From Candidatus Sulfuritelmatomonas gaucii (GTDB lineage Bacteria; Acidobacteriota; Terriglobia; Terriglobales; Acidobacteriaceae), in contig OKRB01000013.1 in assembly GCA_900290245.1 (NCBI GenBank), positions 140,362 through 204,361 of the forward strand: a stretch of 64,000 bases of DNA, given 5' to 3'. Under the pieces are notes generated by a model. The model made no database searches. It worked only from the letters and a program-made list of their open reading frames with translations, and was not told where the DNA came from. Position 1 is the stretch's first letter. Every line of letters begins with the position of its first letter. Made by a program: the position numbers and the translations under genes. Below are positions 16,432 to 25,321 of this stretch, piece by piece.

Positions 16432-17746
16432 GTGCCGCTCGATCTTCAAAGTCTCGCTTTCGATCCGGCCGACGCCAAAGCCGCGCTCGCCACGCTGCCG
16501 CACTCGCCGGCAGTCTTCGCGCTCTACGGCGGGGACGCGCTACGCGCATGCAGAGCCCTACATCGGCCGAACGCCGAATCTGCGCACCCGCCTCGAACGC
16601 CTCCTCCAGCCATCGCCGCGTCATCCGCGGCGCCTGCACCTCGCTGGCATGGTGCGTCGCATCGCCTGGCAGCTTACGGGGTCGGAGTTCGAGTCCCTCT
16701 TGCTCCAATTTCAACTCCTTCAAAAGGTCCACGGCCCAAAATCTCTTGAGCGCATGCATCTTCGCCATCCGGCCTTTGTGCGCTTTCTCGGCGGCAATCC
16801 TTATCCACGCGTCACCGTCACCTATCGGCCAAGCCAGCGTGAAGCCGAATGGGCCTACGGGCCGTTCGCGTCGCGCGCGGCAGGCGAGCACTATGCCGAA
16901 GAGATGCTGAAGCTCTTCCTGCTGCGTCGATGCACGTTTGATCTGAACCCCGATCCCAGCTACCCCGGTTGTGTCTACTCCGAAATGAAGATGTGTCTCG
17001 CGCCCTGCTACAAGGGCTGCAGTGATGAGCGCTACGCCGAAGAGGCCGCAGCCGTCGAGAGCTTCCTCTCTACGCGGGGCGACAGCCAATTGGTCCCCCT
17101 TCGCACTCAGCGCGATCAGGCATCTGCCAATCTCGAATTCGAATCCGCCGCCCCGCTTCACGCCCAGGTGCAAAGGGTTGAAGCGGTGCGCGCTCTTGCC
17201 CCCGAGATTGTCCGTCCGTTGAGCCGCCTGCGCGCCGTCCTCCTGCAGGCCTCGGCCCATCCTGACGAGGTGGCCGTGTTTCTGTTTGAGAATGGCGAAC
17301 TCCGCGGTCCCGCCGCATTTTCAACGCTTGGCATGAGAATCCAGAATGAGCGATCCGGCTCGACGTCGCTCTTCGCACAGCCCATGGCGATCGAGCCGGT
17401 GCCGGAAGAACAAGGATCAGGGGACAGTGATCAGGGATCACAAAGACACGCACCAAGGGACCATGGAACCGAGGGAGCTGAAGGCACGTCAACGAAAATT
17501 CCCCGTACCCTCCTCGAAACCCGCCTTGAAGCCGCGCTTGCCGAACTCTCAGCGACAGGCGCCCCGCCTTCGGCCACCATCCGCCAGGGGCATCTTGCGC
17601 TTCTCAAGCGCTGGTACTACCGCACTGAGGCGCGCCGCGAAGGCGAAATCTTCTTTCCCGATGCGGAAGATCGCTGGCCGATCAGGGCCATCCTGCGCGG
17701 CGTCGGCCGCGTCGCAGCAAAGGCGATCGTCCCGCCAGCATGCTGA
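16432..17746 (+). pseudogene. UvrC-like GIY-YIG nuclease gene, frameshifted
   Basis: From a GTG at 16432 one frame encodes PLDLQSL...LPHSPAVFALYGGDALRA. Then an extra TGCA at 16549-16552 shifts the frame, after which another frame continues with EPYIGRTPNLRTRL through to the stop at 17746. Removing the four bases joins the two halves of the GIY-YIG domain exactly. The rest shows the UvrC middle region (RCTFDLNPDPSYPGC...MKMCLAPC) and a UVR-like segment (SANLEFESAAPLHAQVQRVE), but no RNase H-like second nuclease domain. It therefore resembles Cho or single-nuclease UvrC relatives. A linker at 17409-17484 is made of the 7-bp/8-bp repeat tract. The shift may be a real mutation or an assembly error. 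Confidence 0.75.
17409..17484. repeat. heptad/octad tract T2, inside a coding frame
   Basis: Five 7-base units (AACAAGG, ATCAGGG, GACAGTG, ATCAGGG, ATCACAA) at 17409-17443 are followed by four 8-base units (CCAAGGGA, CCATGGAA, CCGAGGGA, GCTGAAGG) at 17453-17484. Both unit types match the intergenic tracts elsewhere in the window. The tract is translated as a Gly/Asp/Gln/His-rich linker in the UvrC-like frame. Confidence 0.6.
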
Positions 17747-17848
17747 TCGGCACGTAAACAAATCCGTGGCCCCGCGCACCCCTCCCGATCTATCATCCCT
17801 TCAAGTTCTTTCCTTTCTCGCACCGCAATTCCGATGAGGAGGTCCCCG

Positions 17849-19705
17849 GTGCGCAATTGGCTGCTTGCCCTGTTCGTCGCCTTGCCCTGCGCTCTTTGCG
17901 CTCAGATCGTGGAGGTCCCTCCCAGCCAGTGTGTCTACCGGCTGGGCGACAACCCGGCCTGGGCTGCGGCCAACGTCGACCCCACCGGCTGGATACCCTA
18001 CCCCGACTACCGCATCGCCGGCGAAGCCTATGTGGTTTGGGTGCGATGCACCGTCGACTTCGATACCATCAGCGTCCGGCATCCCGCCCTGATGGTCACG
18101 TCCGACGGGCCCGAGCAAGGCGAACTTTTTGTCGATGGACTGAGGGTAAGCGGGCTCGACTCCGGGGGTTTGCCCATCAGGATTTTTCCCATCACTCTGG
18201 GTCCCGCGCACGCGACGCACATCGTTGCCGTGCGTGTTTTTCAAAAACTGCTTGCTCCCGGCCTGACACCGGGCCGCCCTATGTACCTCGATTTCGGCAA
18301 TCAAGCCTATATTCGGTCGTTCGTCGCGGCCATTTTGGGCGACGACCTCAGGAGAGATGTGCCCGTTTACTCCTGCTATCTCCTGATCGGCGCATCCGGC
18401 CTCTTCCTGCTGGGACTCTATTTCTTTGATCGCACGCAGAAGGCTGCCTTCTGGCTCGGCATCTATTGTTGTTCCGTTTGCCTGCCACGGATCAACATGA
18501 TGTTTCATTACCTGTTGCTCGGCAGCTATCCCAGTCTGGTTCAGGCTTTAATCTTCGGTCTCTCCATGTTTGAATCTTGGGCGCTGGTTCGCGTCAACTT
18601 TGCTTTGGTCCAGCGGCGGGTTCCTGCCATTTATTGGTTGGTTTTTGCCGCCTGGCTATTCATCTTGCCTGGCTCCGTACTGCCGATCTTTCTTCCCGCC
18701 AGGTTGGCCTTGCCACTTTCGCTTTTTGCGCAGGTCACCTGCTTCAAGCCCATCTGGTGCATTTGGACCTTCGCATGTACGGCTCCATTCGTTGCATTCT
18801 GGCCTTGGACCCGGTTGCACGTCCGGTTGCGCATCGTCGCAGCACTTTGCGCAATCTGGGCCCTCATCGAGGGTTGGTTCCAATTGCAGCAAGTCGTCCT
18901 TAATCGCAACACCTGGTCCAACGGGGTGCAGAACTGGATGTCTCTGGCAATCGCTGCGCTCGTTGTCGCTATTCTCGGCTACATCTTTCATGAGCAGCGC
19001 ATAGCGGCCGACGAGCGCGCCGAGCTCCGCGGCGAGCTCACCGCTGCCCGTCAGGTACAGCATCTCCTCATTCCCGGCAAAGCCGACGTCGCCGCCGGCG
19101 TTACGATCAGTGCGGCCTTCCTGCCGGCTCACGATGTAGGCGGCGATTTTTACCTCTGCCGTGCTCTCCCCGGCGGAACGCAGCGCGTTCTGCTGGGCGA
19201 CGTCAGCGGCAAAGGAGTCGCCGCCGCGCTCACTTCGGCGCTCCTTCTCGGTGCGGCTGATCGCCGCGACAACCTCCGCCCCCAGGCGGTGCTGAAAGAA
19301 CTGAATGCATCCCTGCGCAACAGCGGCATCGCCGGCTTCACCACCTGCCTCTGCGCCGATCTCTTGCCCAGTGGCGTCCTGGTCATCGCCAATGCCGGGC
19401 AGTTGCCGCCCTACCACAATGGCCGCGAGATCGATGTCCCCGCCGGGCTTCCACTCGGCGTTGATCCTGCCTCCGAATACAGCGAATCCCAATTGCAGCT
19501 CGCGCCTGGCGATGCTCTCACGTTTCTCTCCGACGGAGTGGTTGAAGCACGCAATGCCGCAGGCGAGCTCTTCGGCTTTGAACGCACCCGCCAGATCAGC
19601 TCGCGTGCGGCGGAACAGATCGCCGAAGCGGCCGTCGCCTTCGGGCAGCAGGATGACATTACCGTGCTGACGCTGTCGCTGGCGCCGAGCGCTGCCATTG
19701 CGTAA
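17849..19705 (+). CDS. membrane PP2C/SpoIIE-type serine phosphatase
   Basis: 618 residues from a GTG at 17849, with a perfect AGGAGG at 17837-17842 six bases before it. The in-frame ATG at 17834 overlaps that ribosome site, so GTG is the better start. A signal peptide (about 1-19), an extracytoplasmic beta-rich domain (about 20-165) and seven or so transmembrane helices (about 175-385) precede a short coiled linker. The SpoIIE/RsbU phosphatase domain follows at about 400-610: HDVGGDFYLCR, GDVSGKGVAAALTSA, FLSDGVVEARN and QQDDITVLTL are its metal-binding motifs. The layout resembles 7TM-DISM sensors. It probably dephosphorylates an anti-sigma-antagonist; no such partner is adjacent. Confidence 0.87.
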   Translation: MRNWLLALFVALPCALCAQIVEVPPSQCVYRLGDNPAWAAANVDPTGWIPYPDYRIAGEAYVVWVRCTVDFDTISVRHPALMVTSDGPEQGELFVDGLRVSGLDSGGLPIRIFPITLGPAHATHIVAVRVFQKLLAPGLTPGRPMYLDFGNQAYIRSFVAAILGDDLRRDVPVYSCYLLIGASGLFLLGLYFFDRTQKAAFWLGIYCCSVCLPRINMMFHYLLLGSYPSLVQALIFGLSMFESWALVRVNFALVQRRVPAIYWLVFAAWLFILPGSVLPIFLPARLALPLSLFAQVTCFKPIWCIWTFACTAPFVAFWPWTRLHVRLRIVAALCAIWALIEGWFQLQQVVLNRNTWSNGVQNWMSLAIAALVVAILGYIFHEQRIAADERAELRGELTAARQVQHLLIPGKADVAAGVTISAAFLPAHDVGGDFYLCRALPGGTQRVLLGDVSGKGVAAALTSALLLGAADRRDNLRPQAVLKELNASLRNSGIAGFTTCLCADLLPSGVLVIANAGQLPPYHNGREIDVPAGLPLGVDPASEYSESQLQLAPGDALTFLSDGVVEARNAAGELFGFERTRQISSRAAEQIAEAAVAFGQQDDITVLTLSLAPSAAIA

Positions 19706-19861
19706 GGCCGCCTCGCGCCGCCAAAGTTCAATCCATGAAAAATGCGCGCTCTCCAACCCAGGTTGCGCAGGCCCGTCGCTTCATACCTAAGCCCAACCTC
19801 TTTCTCAGGAGACCGGTATCTCGTACACTGGAGTGTCGCACCGCCTCGGAGATCCATTTCG

Positions 19862-22108
19862 GTGAAACTCATCTTTATCGTCGCGTGTCTTTTTCTCGCC
19901 GCCAACTTCGCCTCCACTCAGTCGAAAACCAATTCAGATCTCGTCACCCAGCGCACTGAAGAACGACTCAGCTTTCAAAGCGGCGATCCCTGGACGCCGC
20001 GCATCAACCTGAACGCCGATGTGGCGATGGCCTACGGCATCGGGCCCAGGCTGCCCAGCCTCGTGCAGTCGTGGCGCGATCACGGATACATCGTCGACCT
20101 GATGACGGGTTCGGCCTGGGGCGGCTATCAGGATTATCTCGACGGCAAATTCGACGGCACCAACCACTGGGACCAGGCGCAGACCGACAGCGCCGGCAAC
20201 CATATCGTTCACGGCGGCAATCCCACAGTGCCCTACATTTCGCCGGGCGCGGCTTACGGCCAGTATCTTTCCGTTGGTGTTAAACGCGCGCTCGACCTTG
20301 GTGTGCAGGCCGTCTCTCTTGAAGAGCCGGAGTTCTGGGCGCGCAGCGGAGGGGAAGACAACTTCAAGCGGGAATGGAAGGCCTACTACCACGAAGACTG
20401 GGAGCCGCCCGACTCCTCGCCCGACGCGCAATATCGCGCGTCGAAGCTGAAGTACTATCTCTATCGCCGCGCCCTGGGGCAGGTCTTCGACTCCGTCGCG
20501 GCCTATGGCAAAGCCCATGGCCGCACCGTCCCCTGCTACGTGGCCACCCACTCGCTCATCAACTACTCCACGTGGCGCATCGTCAGTCCCGAGTCGTCGC
20601 TCATCGGCGTGGGCACGGCCGGATACATTGCGCAGGTGTGGACGGGGACGGCGCGCGTGCCCAACATGTACGATGGCAAGCTCGCGCAGCGCACATTCGA
20701 GACCGCGTTCCTGGAATACGGCGTCATGCAGAACCTCGTGCGCGCCTCAGGCCGCCGCATCTGGTACCTGAATGATCCCGTCGCGGACAGCCCGAACAAT
20801 ACTTGGGACGATTACCGCTCCAACTGGCAAAGTACACTGACGGCTTCGCTCTTGCAGCCCGAGGTCTGGCGGTACGAGGTTATGCCGTGGCCGAAGCGCG
20901 TTTTCAACGGAATGCACCCGGCGACGGAAGAGGATGCAGAGAAACTCCGTCGCGGATCGAGCGTGAACCCCACGGGCGCGGCCCGCACCACGCCTCCACC
21001 GAAGCTCACCGTGCCGATGAAAGGCATCCCGCCCGTCTACGCAACCGAATTGCAAACCGTGATTGCCGCGCTCGGCGACATGAAGCAGGCCGACGTCCGC
21101 TGGGAGGTCGCGGGCACGCGCGGCGCGGGCGTTCTCGTTTCAGACACCATGATGTTTGAGCGCGCCGCGCCGCAGCCGTCCGACCAATATCTCGGTTCGT
21201 TTTACGGGTTGGCGATGCCGCTCGTCATGCGAGGAGTTCCCGTCGATCCCGTGCAGATCGAGAGCGCGACCGCGCCCGGATTCCTCAGCCACTACAAGCT
21301 GCTCTTCCTCACGTACGAAGGCCAAAAGCCGCCAACGCCGGAGTTTCACGCGGCGCTGGCGAACTGGGTGCGTAACAGCGGCGCTCTCGTCGTGGTCGAT
21401 AACGACGACGATCCGTATAACGCGGTCCGCGAGTGGTGGAACACCGCTCCGAACTCGTACAAAACGCCGCGCGAGCACCTGTTCGCCCAATTGCACATTC
21501 CCATCGACGGCGCCGGTCTGTTTCACGTGGGCCGGGGAATGGTTTTGTCGGAACGGGTTTCGCCGGCGGCACTCACGTATCAGCCCGACGGCGGCGACAC
21601 GCTGCGCGGCTATGCACGCCAGGCAGCCGCAGCTGCTCATCTGCGCTGGAGCGAGACCAATGCATTCGTCCTGCGCCGCGGCCCCTACATCGTCGACGCC
21701 GGCCTCGACGAGCCAGTTCCCGGCGCGGCGCCCGTCATGCTCCACGGGCACTTTGTCGATCTTTTCGACGCCGATCTTCCCGTCCTCACCACGGTCACGC
21801 TCACTCCGGGAACCCGCGATCTGCTCTTCGACCTGGACTACAAGAGGACCGCATCAGCCATGCCGCGCGTGGTTGTCGCAGCGTGCCAGGTGCGCGATGT
21901 ACATGCGACTGCTCGCCGTCTCACGTTTGCGGCGGAAGGCATCGCCGACACCAACGCGGTGGTACGCATTCAGTCGCGGTTGAAACCAACCAGTGTCTCC
22001 ATTGGCGGTAAGATCCTCTCTCCATACGATTACAAATTCGAGGACGGCACGATCTTGCTCCGCTTCGCCAACGCCGTCGATCCGGTCCCCGTCGAGGTCA
22101 GCTTCTGA
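19862..22108 (+). CDS. exported glycosidase-like protein (barrel plus GATase-like domain)
   Basis: 748 residues from the GTG at 19862, which opens a signal peptide (about 1-19); the frame is open from 19742 without support. Residues about 40-330 look like a TIM barrel, with the acidic SLEEPEFWARSGG motif near residue 152 at a possible active site and TGTARVPNMYDG and WYLNDPVADSP later. Residues about 420-590 read like the glutamine-amidotransferase-like trimerisation domain of GH42-type enzymes (KLLFLTYEGQKPPTPEF, VVVDNDDDPYN). The remainder is beta-rich. The domain order is that of GH42 beta-galactosidases, but I cannot place it in a known family. Substrate unknown. Confidence 0.65.
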   Translation: MKLIFIVACLFLAANFASTQSKTNSDLVTQRTEERLSFQSGDPWTPRINLNADVAMAYGIGPRLPSLVQSWRDHGYIVDLMTGSAWGGYQDYLDGKFDGTNHWDQAQTDSAGNHIVHGGNPTVPYISPGAAYGQYLSVGVKRALDLGVQAVSLEEPEFWARSGGEDNFKREWKAYYHEDWEPPDSSPDAQYRASKLKYYLYRRALGQVFDSVAAYGKAHGRTVPCYVATHSLINYSTWRIVSPESSLIGVGTAGYIAQVWTGTARVPNMYDGKLAQRTFETAFLEYGVMQNLVRASGRRIWYLNDPVADSPNNTWDDYRSNWQSTLTASLLQPEVWRYEVMPWPKRVFNGMHPATEEDAEKLRRGSSVNPTGAARTTPPPKLTVPMKGIPPVYATELQTVIAALGDMKQADVRWEVAGTRGAGVLVSDTMMFERAAPQPSDQYLGSFYGLAMPLVMRGVPVDPVQIESATAPGFLSHYKLLFLTYEGQKPPTPEFHAALANWVRNSGALVVVDNDDDPYNAVREWWNTAPNSYKTPREHLFAQLHIPIDGAGLFHVGRGMVLSERVSPAALTYQPDGGDTLRGYARQAAAAAHLRWSETNAFVLRRGPYIVDAGLDEPVPGAAPVMLHGHFVDLFDADLPVLTTVTLTPGTRDLLFDLDYKRTASAMPRVVVAACQVRDVHATARRLTFAAEGIADTNAVVRIQSRLKPTSVSIGGKILSPYDYKFEDGTILLRFANAVDPVPVEVSF

Positions 22109-22148
22109 TGCATGTTCGGATTGAAGGCGCCGGAGCAACCAGAGCATA

Positions 22149-22715
22149 ATGCTCGCAATGACATCCACAAGAACTGCAGCGATTCTTTGTGTCCTGGCTG
22201 CGAGTTGCGTTTCGACTGCATTCGCTGCACCTCCTTGCGACGTGAACGCCGATGTACTTCAGGATACCCGCACCTTTGCCAAAACTGACAATCAAACCCC
22301 TTGGCGCGAATTCCGGTCCATCCAGGACCTCCCGGACCTGAGCACAGATGGCGGAGCATCCGCTCAGTATTGGCGAGAAAAGGACGGATCGCCCTCCGCA
22401 TTCGTCGATGAATCAAATGAGGATTTCTCTATCCACACCCGTTACTGCTTCAACAATGCAGGTCAGCTTCAAAGTGTGGGCCTCCAGGTTCGTACAGCCT
22501 GGGGTTGGGGTTATCGGCAGGCGGCATCGGTCGTGCGAGGTCAATTGCAGGTTGATTCGTCTGAATTCTTCAGTACTACGAATGGCAAGCCAATTCCCAG
22601 GCCAGACGGCGCAGACGACATCCCAGCAGCGTTGAAACCCGTCCTCTATCTCACGACGAGCAAGCTCCCCTTTGCTGCCCTGCTTGCTCACTTTCGAAAT
22701 CCAGGGCCCAAGTAA
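22149..22715 (+). CDS. small exported protein of unknown function
   Basis: 188 residues. A signal peptide of about 25 residues ends near AFAAPP; the start may be the ATG at 22149 or the one at 22158. The mature part has two Cys (about residues 30 and 99), a WREFRSIQDLPDL segment and a run of predicted beta strands (FSIHTRYCFNNAGQLQSVGLQVRT). No known domain is recognised. It lies 40 bp after the glycosidase-like gene on the same strand, so it may be cotranscribed. Confidence 0.6.
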   Translation: MLAMTSTRTAAILCVLAASCVSTAFAAPPCDVNADVLQDTRTFAKTDNQTPWREFRSIQDLPDLSTDGGASAQYWREKDGSPSAFVDESNEDFSIHTRYCFNNAGQLQSVGLQVRTAWGWGYRQAASVVRGQLQVDSSEFFSTTNGKPIPRPDGADDIPAALKPVLYLTTSKLPFAALLAHFRNPGPK

Positions 22716-22771
22716 CTCGCAACCCCTTTCGCTTGATACACTGTCCCCGCAAGGAGTTCTGCACGATTTCC

Positions 22772-23482
22772 ATGGTTGAGCTGCTGCCTTCCATCCTGTC
22801 CGCCGATTTCGCCCATCTGGCCGATGAGATCGCCGCGGCCGAGCGCGGTGGCGGCACCACCATCCACGTGGACATCATGGACGGCCACTTCGTCCCCAAT
22901 ATCACCATCGGGCCGCCCGTGGTCGCCAGCATCCGCAAAGCCACCCGGCTGCCGCTTGACTGCCACCTGATGATCGATAACCCCAATGAATACATCGCCG
23001 CGTTCGCCGAGGCCGGCGCCAACTGGCTCAGCGTCCACTACGAAGCCTGCACGCACCTCCATCGCTCGCTCGAGTTGATCATTCACCATGGCATGAAGCC
23101 CGGAGTGGTGCTCAATCCTGCGACCCGCGTTGACCTGATCGTTGAAATTCTCCCCATGGTCCACCATGTGCTCATCATGAGCGTGAATCCCGGCTTCGGC
23201 GGGCAGGAATTCATCCACTTTTCCCTCGACAAGATCCGCCGCCTGGCTGATTTACGGCAGGAAATGGGCCTGAAATTTAAGATCGAGGTCGATGGCGGCG
23301 TGGCTCACGATACAGTTGCCGCAGTCGTCCAAGCTGGTGCGGAATTGCTGGTGGCGGGCAATGCTGTTTTCGGGGCGGGACACCCGGAACGGGACGCACG
23401 CTCCCTGCTGGCCGCAGCCCGCGAGGCAGACGACCAGATCACCGCGAGCAGGGCTCTGGGCGGAAAGAGTAAAATTCACTAA
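22772..23482 (+). CDS. rpe: ribulose-phosphate 3-epimerase
   Basis: 236 residues from the ATG at 22772. The family signature is complete: LPSILSADFAHLADE at the N-terminus, HVDIMDGHFVPNITIGPPVV with the metal-binding His and catalytic Asp, LDCHLMI, HHVLIMSVNPGFGGQEF, and EVDGGVAHDTVAAVVQAGAELLVAGNAVF with the phosphate-binding Gly loops. It interconverts D-ribulose 5-phosphate and D-xylulose 5-phosphate in the pentose phosphate pathway, which links it with xylB in this window. An AAGGAG lies about 15 bases before the ATG, farther than usual. Confidence 0.95.
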   Translation: MVELLPSILSADFAHLADEIAAAERGGGTTIHVDIMDGHFVPNITIGPPVVASIRKATRLPLDCHLMIDNPNEYIAAFAEAGANWLSVHYEACTHLHRSLELIIHHGMKPGVVLNPATRVDLIVEILPMVHHVLIMSVNPGFGGQEFIHFSLDKIRRLADLRQEMGLKFKIEVDGGVAHDTVAAVVQAGAELLVAGNAVFGAGHPERDARSLLAAAREADDQITASRALGGKSKIH

Positions 23483-23653
23483 ATAGCATTGCCCGGCTCG
23501 GTCACGCGGAACCGGCGAGCGCCAAGTGGATGCTTCCGCGAGAAGAATCCACAACATACGGAATTGTCGGTTCGCCAGTGATCCGGGAAATGCAGCCAAA
23601 GCGCAAGCGTGAAATGGATGGTCCCCCCCCGGGCCGTCATCGGATGAGGTGGT

Positions 23654-25216
23654 ATGAACCGGTTGTCTTTCAAGATCGTCGTTTTCGCACTTTTCGCATT
23701 GTTTCTTAGCGGAGGCCCGGCCCAGGCCCAGGACCAGAACGCCGCCGGGAATCAGAAGACCGCTCAGAACCAGGACGATGTCCGTGCCCCAAGGTACAAG
23801 AAGAAGAAAAAGAAGCCCTATGACCTGAACGCCAACCCCCTCGCTGGCGTGCAATCGAAACAGCCCGATAAGGAACTCTACGACAAGGCCATGGTGGCCA
23901 TGAAGAAGGGCCGCTACGACGTGGCCCGCCTCGACCTGCAAACCCTACTCAATACCTACCCCGAGTCGGAATACCGCATGCGCGCCAAGCTGTCAGTCGG
24001 CGATACCTGGTTCAAGGAGGGCGGCTCCGCAGCACTGACCCAGGCCGAGGCCGAGTACGAAGACTTCATTACCTTCTTCCCCAACGCTCCAGAGGCTGCC
24101 GAAGCGAAGATGAAAGTGGCCGACATCTACTACCAGCAGATGGAGAAGCCTGACCGCGACTACTCAAACGCGCAGCAGGCCGAAAAAGAATACCGTGACA
24201 TGATCAACATGTTCCCGGATTCAACGCTGGTGCCGCGCGCCAAGCAGCGCTTGCGCGATGTGCAGGAGGTTCTGGCCGAGCGCGAGTTCCAGATCGGCAG
24301 CTATTACCTCAGCCGCGAAGACTTCGTGGCCTCCATCGCCCGGCTTGAGACCGTAGCCGACACCTATCCGCTTTACTCCAGGAGCGACCAGGTGCTCATC
24401 GACATCGGCGATGCCTACGCCGGCGAAGCGCACAACGTGCTGATCGCCAATGGCCTGCCCGGCGCGGTGCGCGAGCGCATGCACACCATCTATGAGGACA
24501 AAGCCGCCGAAGCCTATGACAAGGTGATCACGCGCTATCCCATGGCGCCGCACGTTGAGGATGCCCGCGACCGCCTGGTGGCCATGAATCGCCCCGTGCC
24601 CGAGCCGTCCGAATCAGCCATTGCCGAAAGCGATGCCGAGGAACGCAGCCGCCAGCCTTTGCACTTCACCGACCGGACACTCGACATCATCAAGCGCGGT
24701 CCCACCGTGGTTGAGGCAGTCCACGTAGGCGAGCCTACCCTTGAAGACCCCAAGCGCACGCTCTCAACGGACGTTTCCAACCAGAACAAGACGATCTTTG
24801 TGAATGCCATCAACGCGGGCAGGCCGCCTGCCCCCGCCACCGCAGTTCAGCCCACCGGACCCAACGAGCCGCCGCGCAGCGATCAGCCTTCCACCGCTCC
24901 GCTGCAGATGCAGGCGCCCGGAGGCGGCACCGGCGTTGGCGTTGAGGTGGTGAGTGCGCCCAACGGCCCGGCTCAATCCGATCCCAATGCCCTCGTCAAG
25001 TCGGTGGGACCGACCAACAACGCGCTGCCTGCAGCCGAAAAGCCCACTGAAGCGCCTCTTCAGGTGAATGACATCAAGACTGGCGAGAACCCCGCTCAAG
25101 CAACCACTGAAACCAAGGCCAACGGCAAGACCAAGAAGCCAAAGGCGAATTTGGGCGACGAGTCCTCAAGCAAGAAGAAAAAGAAGAAGGGTCTGGACAA
25201 GCTCAACCCGTTCTAG
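23654..25216 (+). CDS. BamD-like TPR outer-membrane assembly protein
   Basis: 520 residues. A signal peptide (about 1-26) has no lipobox Cys, unlike E. coli BamD. A Lys-rich patch (about 50-56) is followed by tetratricopeptide repeats at about 75-310 (KELYDKAMVAMKKGRYDVARLDLQTLL, YPESEYRMRAKLSVGDTWF, and TFFPNAPEAAEAKMKVADIYY) in the BamD/YfiO arrangement. The last 200 residues are low-complexity, rich in Pro, Ala and Thr, and end in a Lys-rich KKKKKKGLDKLNPF tail. BamD family proteins work in the beta-barrel assembly complex. The long C-terminal extension is unusual compared with the about 250-residue E. coli protein. A run of eight Cs lies 24 bases before the start. Confidence 0.75.
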   Translation: MNRLSFKIVVFALFALFLSGGPAQAQDQNAAGNQKTAQNQDDVRAPRYKKKKKKPYDLNANPLAGVQSKQPDKELYDKAMVAMKKGRYDVARLDLQTLLNTYPESEYRMRAKLSVGDTWFKEGGSAALTQAEAEYEDFITFFPNAPEAAEAKMKVADIYYQQMEKPDRDYSNAQQAEKEYRDMINMFPDSTLVPRAKQRLRDVQEVLAEREFQIGSYYLSREDFVASIARLETVADTYPLYSRSDQVLIDIGDAYAGEAHNVLIANGLPGAVRERMHTIYEDKAAEAYDKVITRYPMAPHVEDARDRLVAMNRPVPEPSESAIAESDAEERSRQPLHFTDRTLDIIKRGPTVVEAVHVGEPTLEDPKRTLSTDVSNQNKTIFVNAINAGRPPAPATAVQPTGPNEPPRSDQPSTAPLQMQAPGGGTGVGVEVVSAPNGPAQSDPNALVKSVGPTNNALPAAEKPTEAPLQVNDIKTGENPAQATTETKANGKTKKPKANLGDESSSKKKKKKGLDKLNPF

Positions 25217-25245
25217 CAGTTTCGTTCGCACGCGCCGAAAACCCA

Positions 25246-25270
25246 GGGGCCGCCAACCAGGCGGCCCTTG
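25246..25270 (+). terminator. GC-rich terminator-like hairpin
   Basis: A perfect 8-bp stem, GGGCCGCC/GGCGGCCC (25247-25254, 25260-25267), with a 5-base loop lies 30 bases after the stop of the BamD-like gene. Only two Ts follow, so it may be a weak intrinsic terminator. Confidence 0.5.
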
Positions 25271-25321
25271 CCGCTTGTGGATGAGCGGGCCGCTCCGTAT
25301 CGGCAATTTGTTGGAGACCAC

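Noticed and set aside
23623..23630. Run of eight Cs as a phase-variation switch
   Set aside because: It lies 24 bases upstream of the BamD-like gene, outside any coding frame and away from a recognisable promoter spacer. One C8 run in GC-rich DNA is weak evidence.
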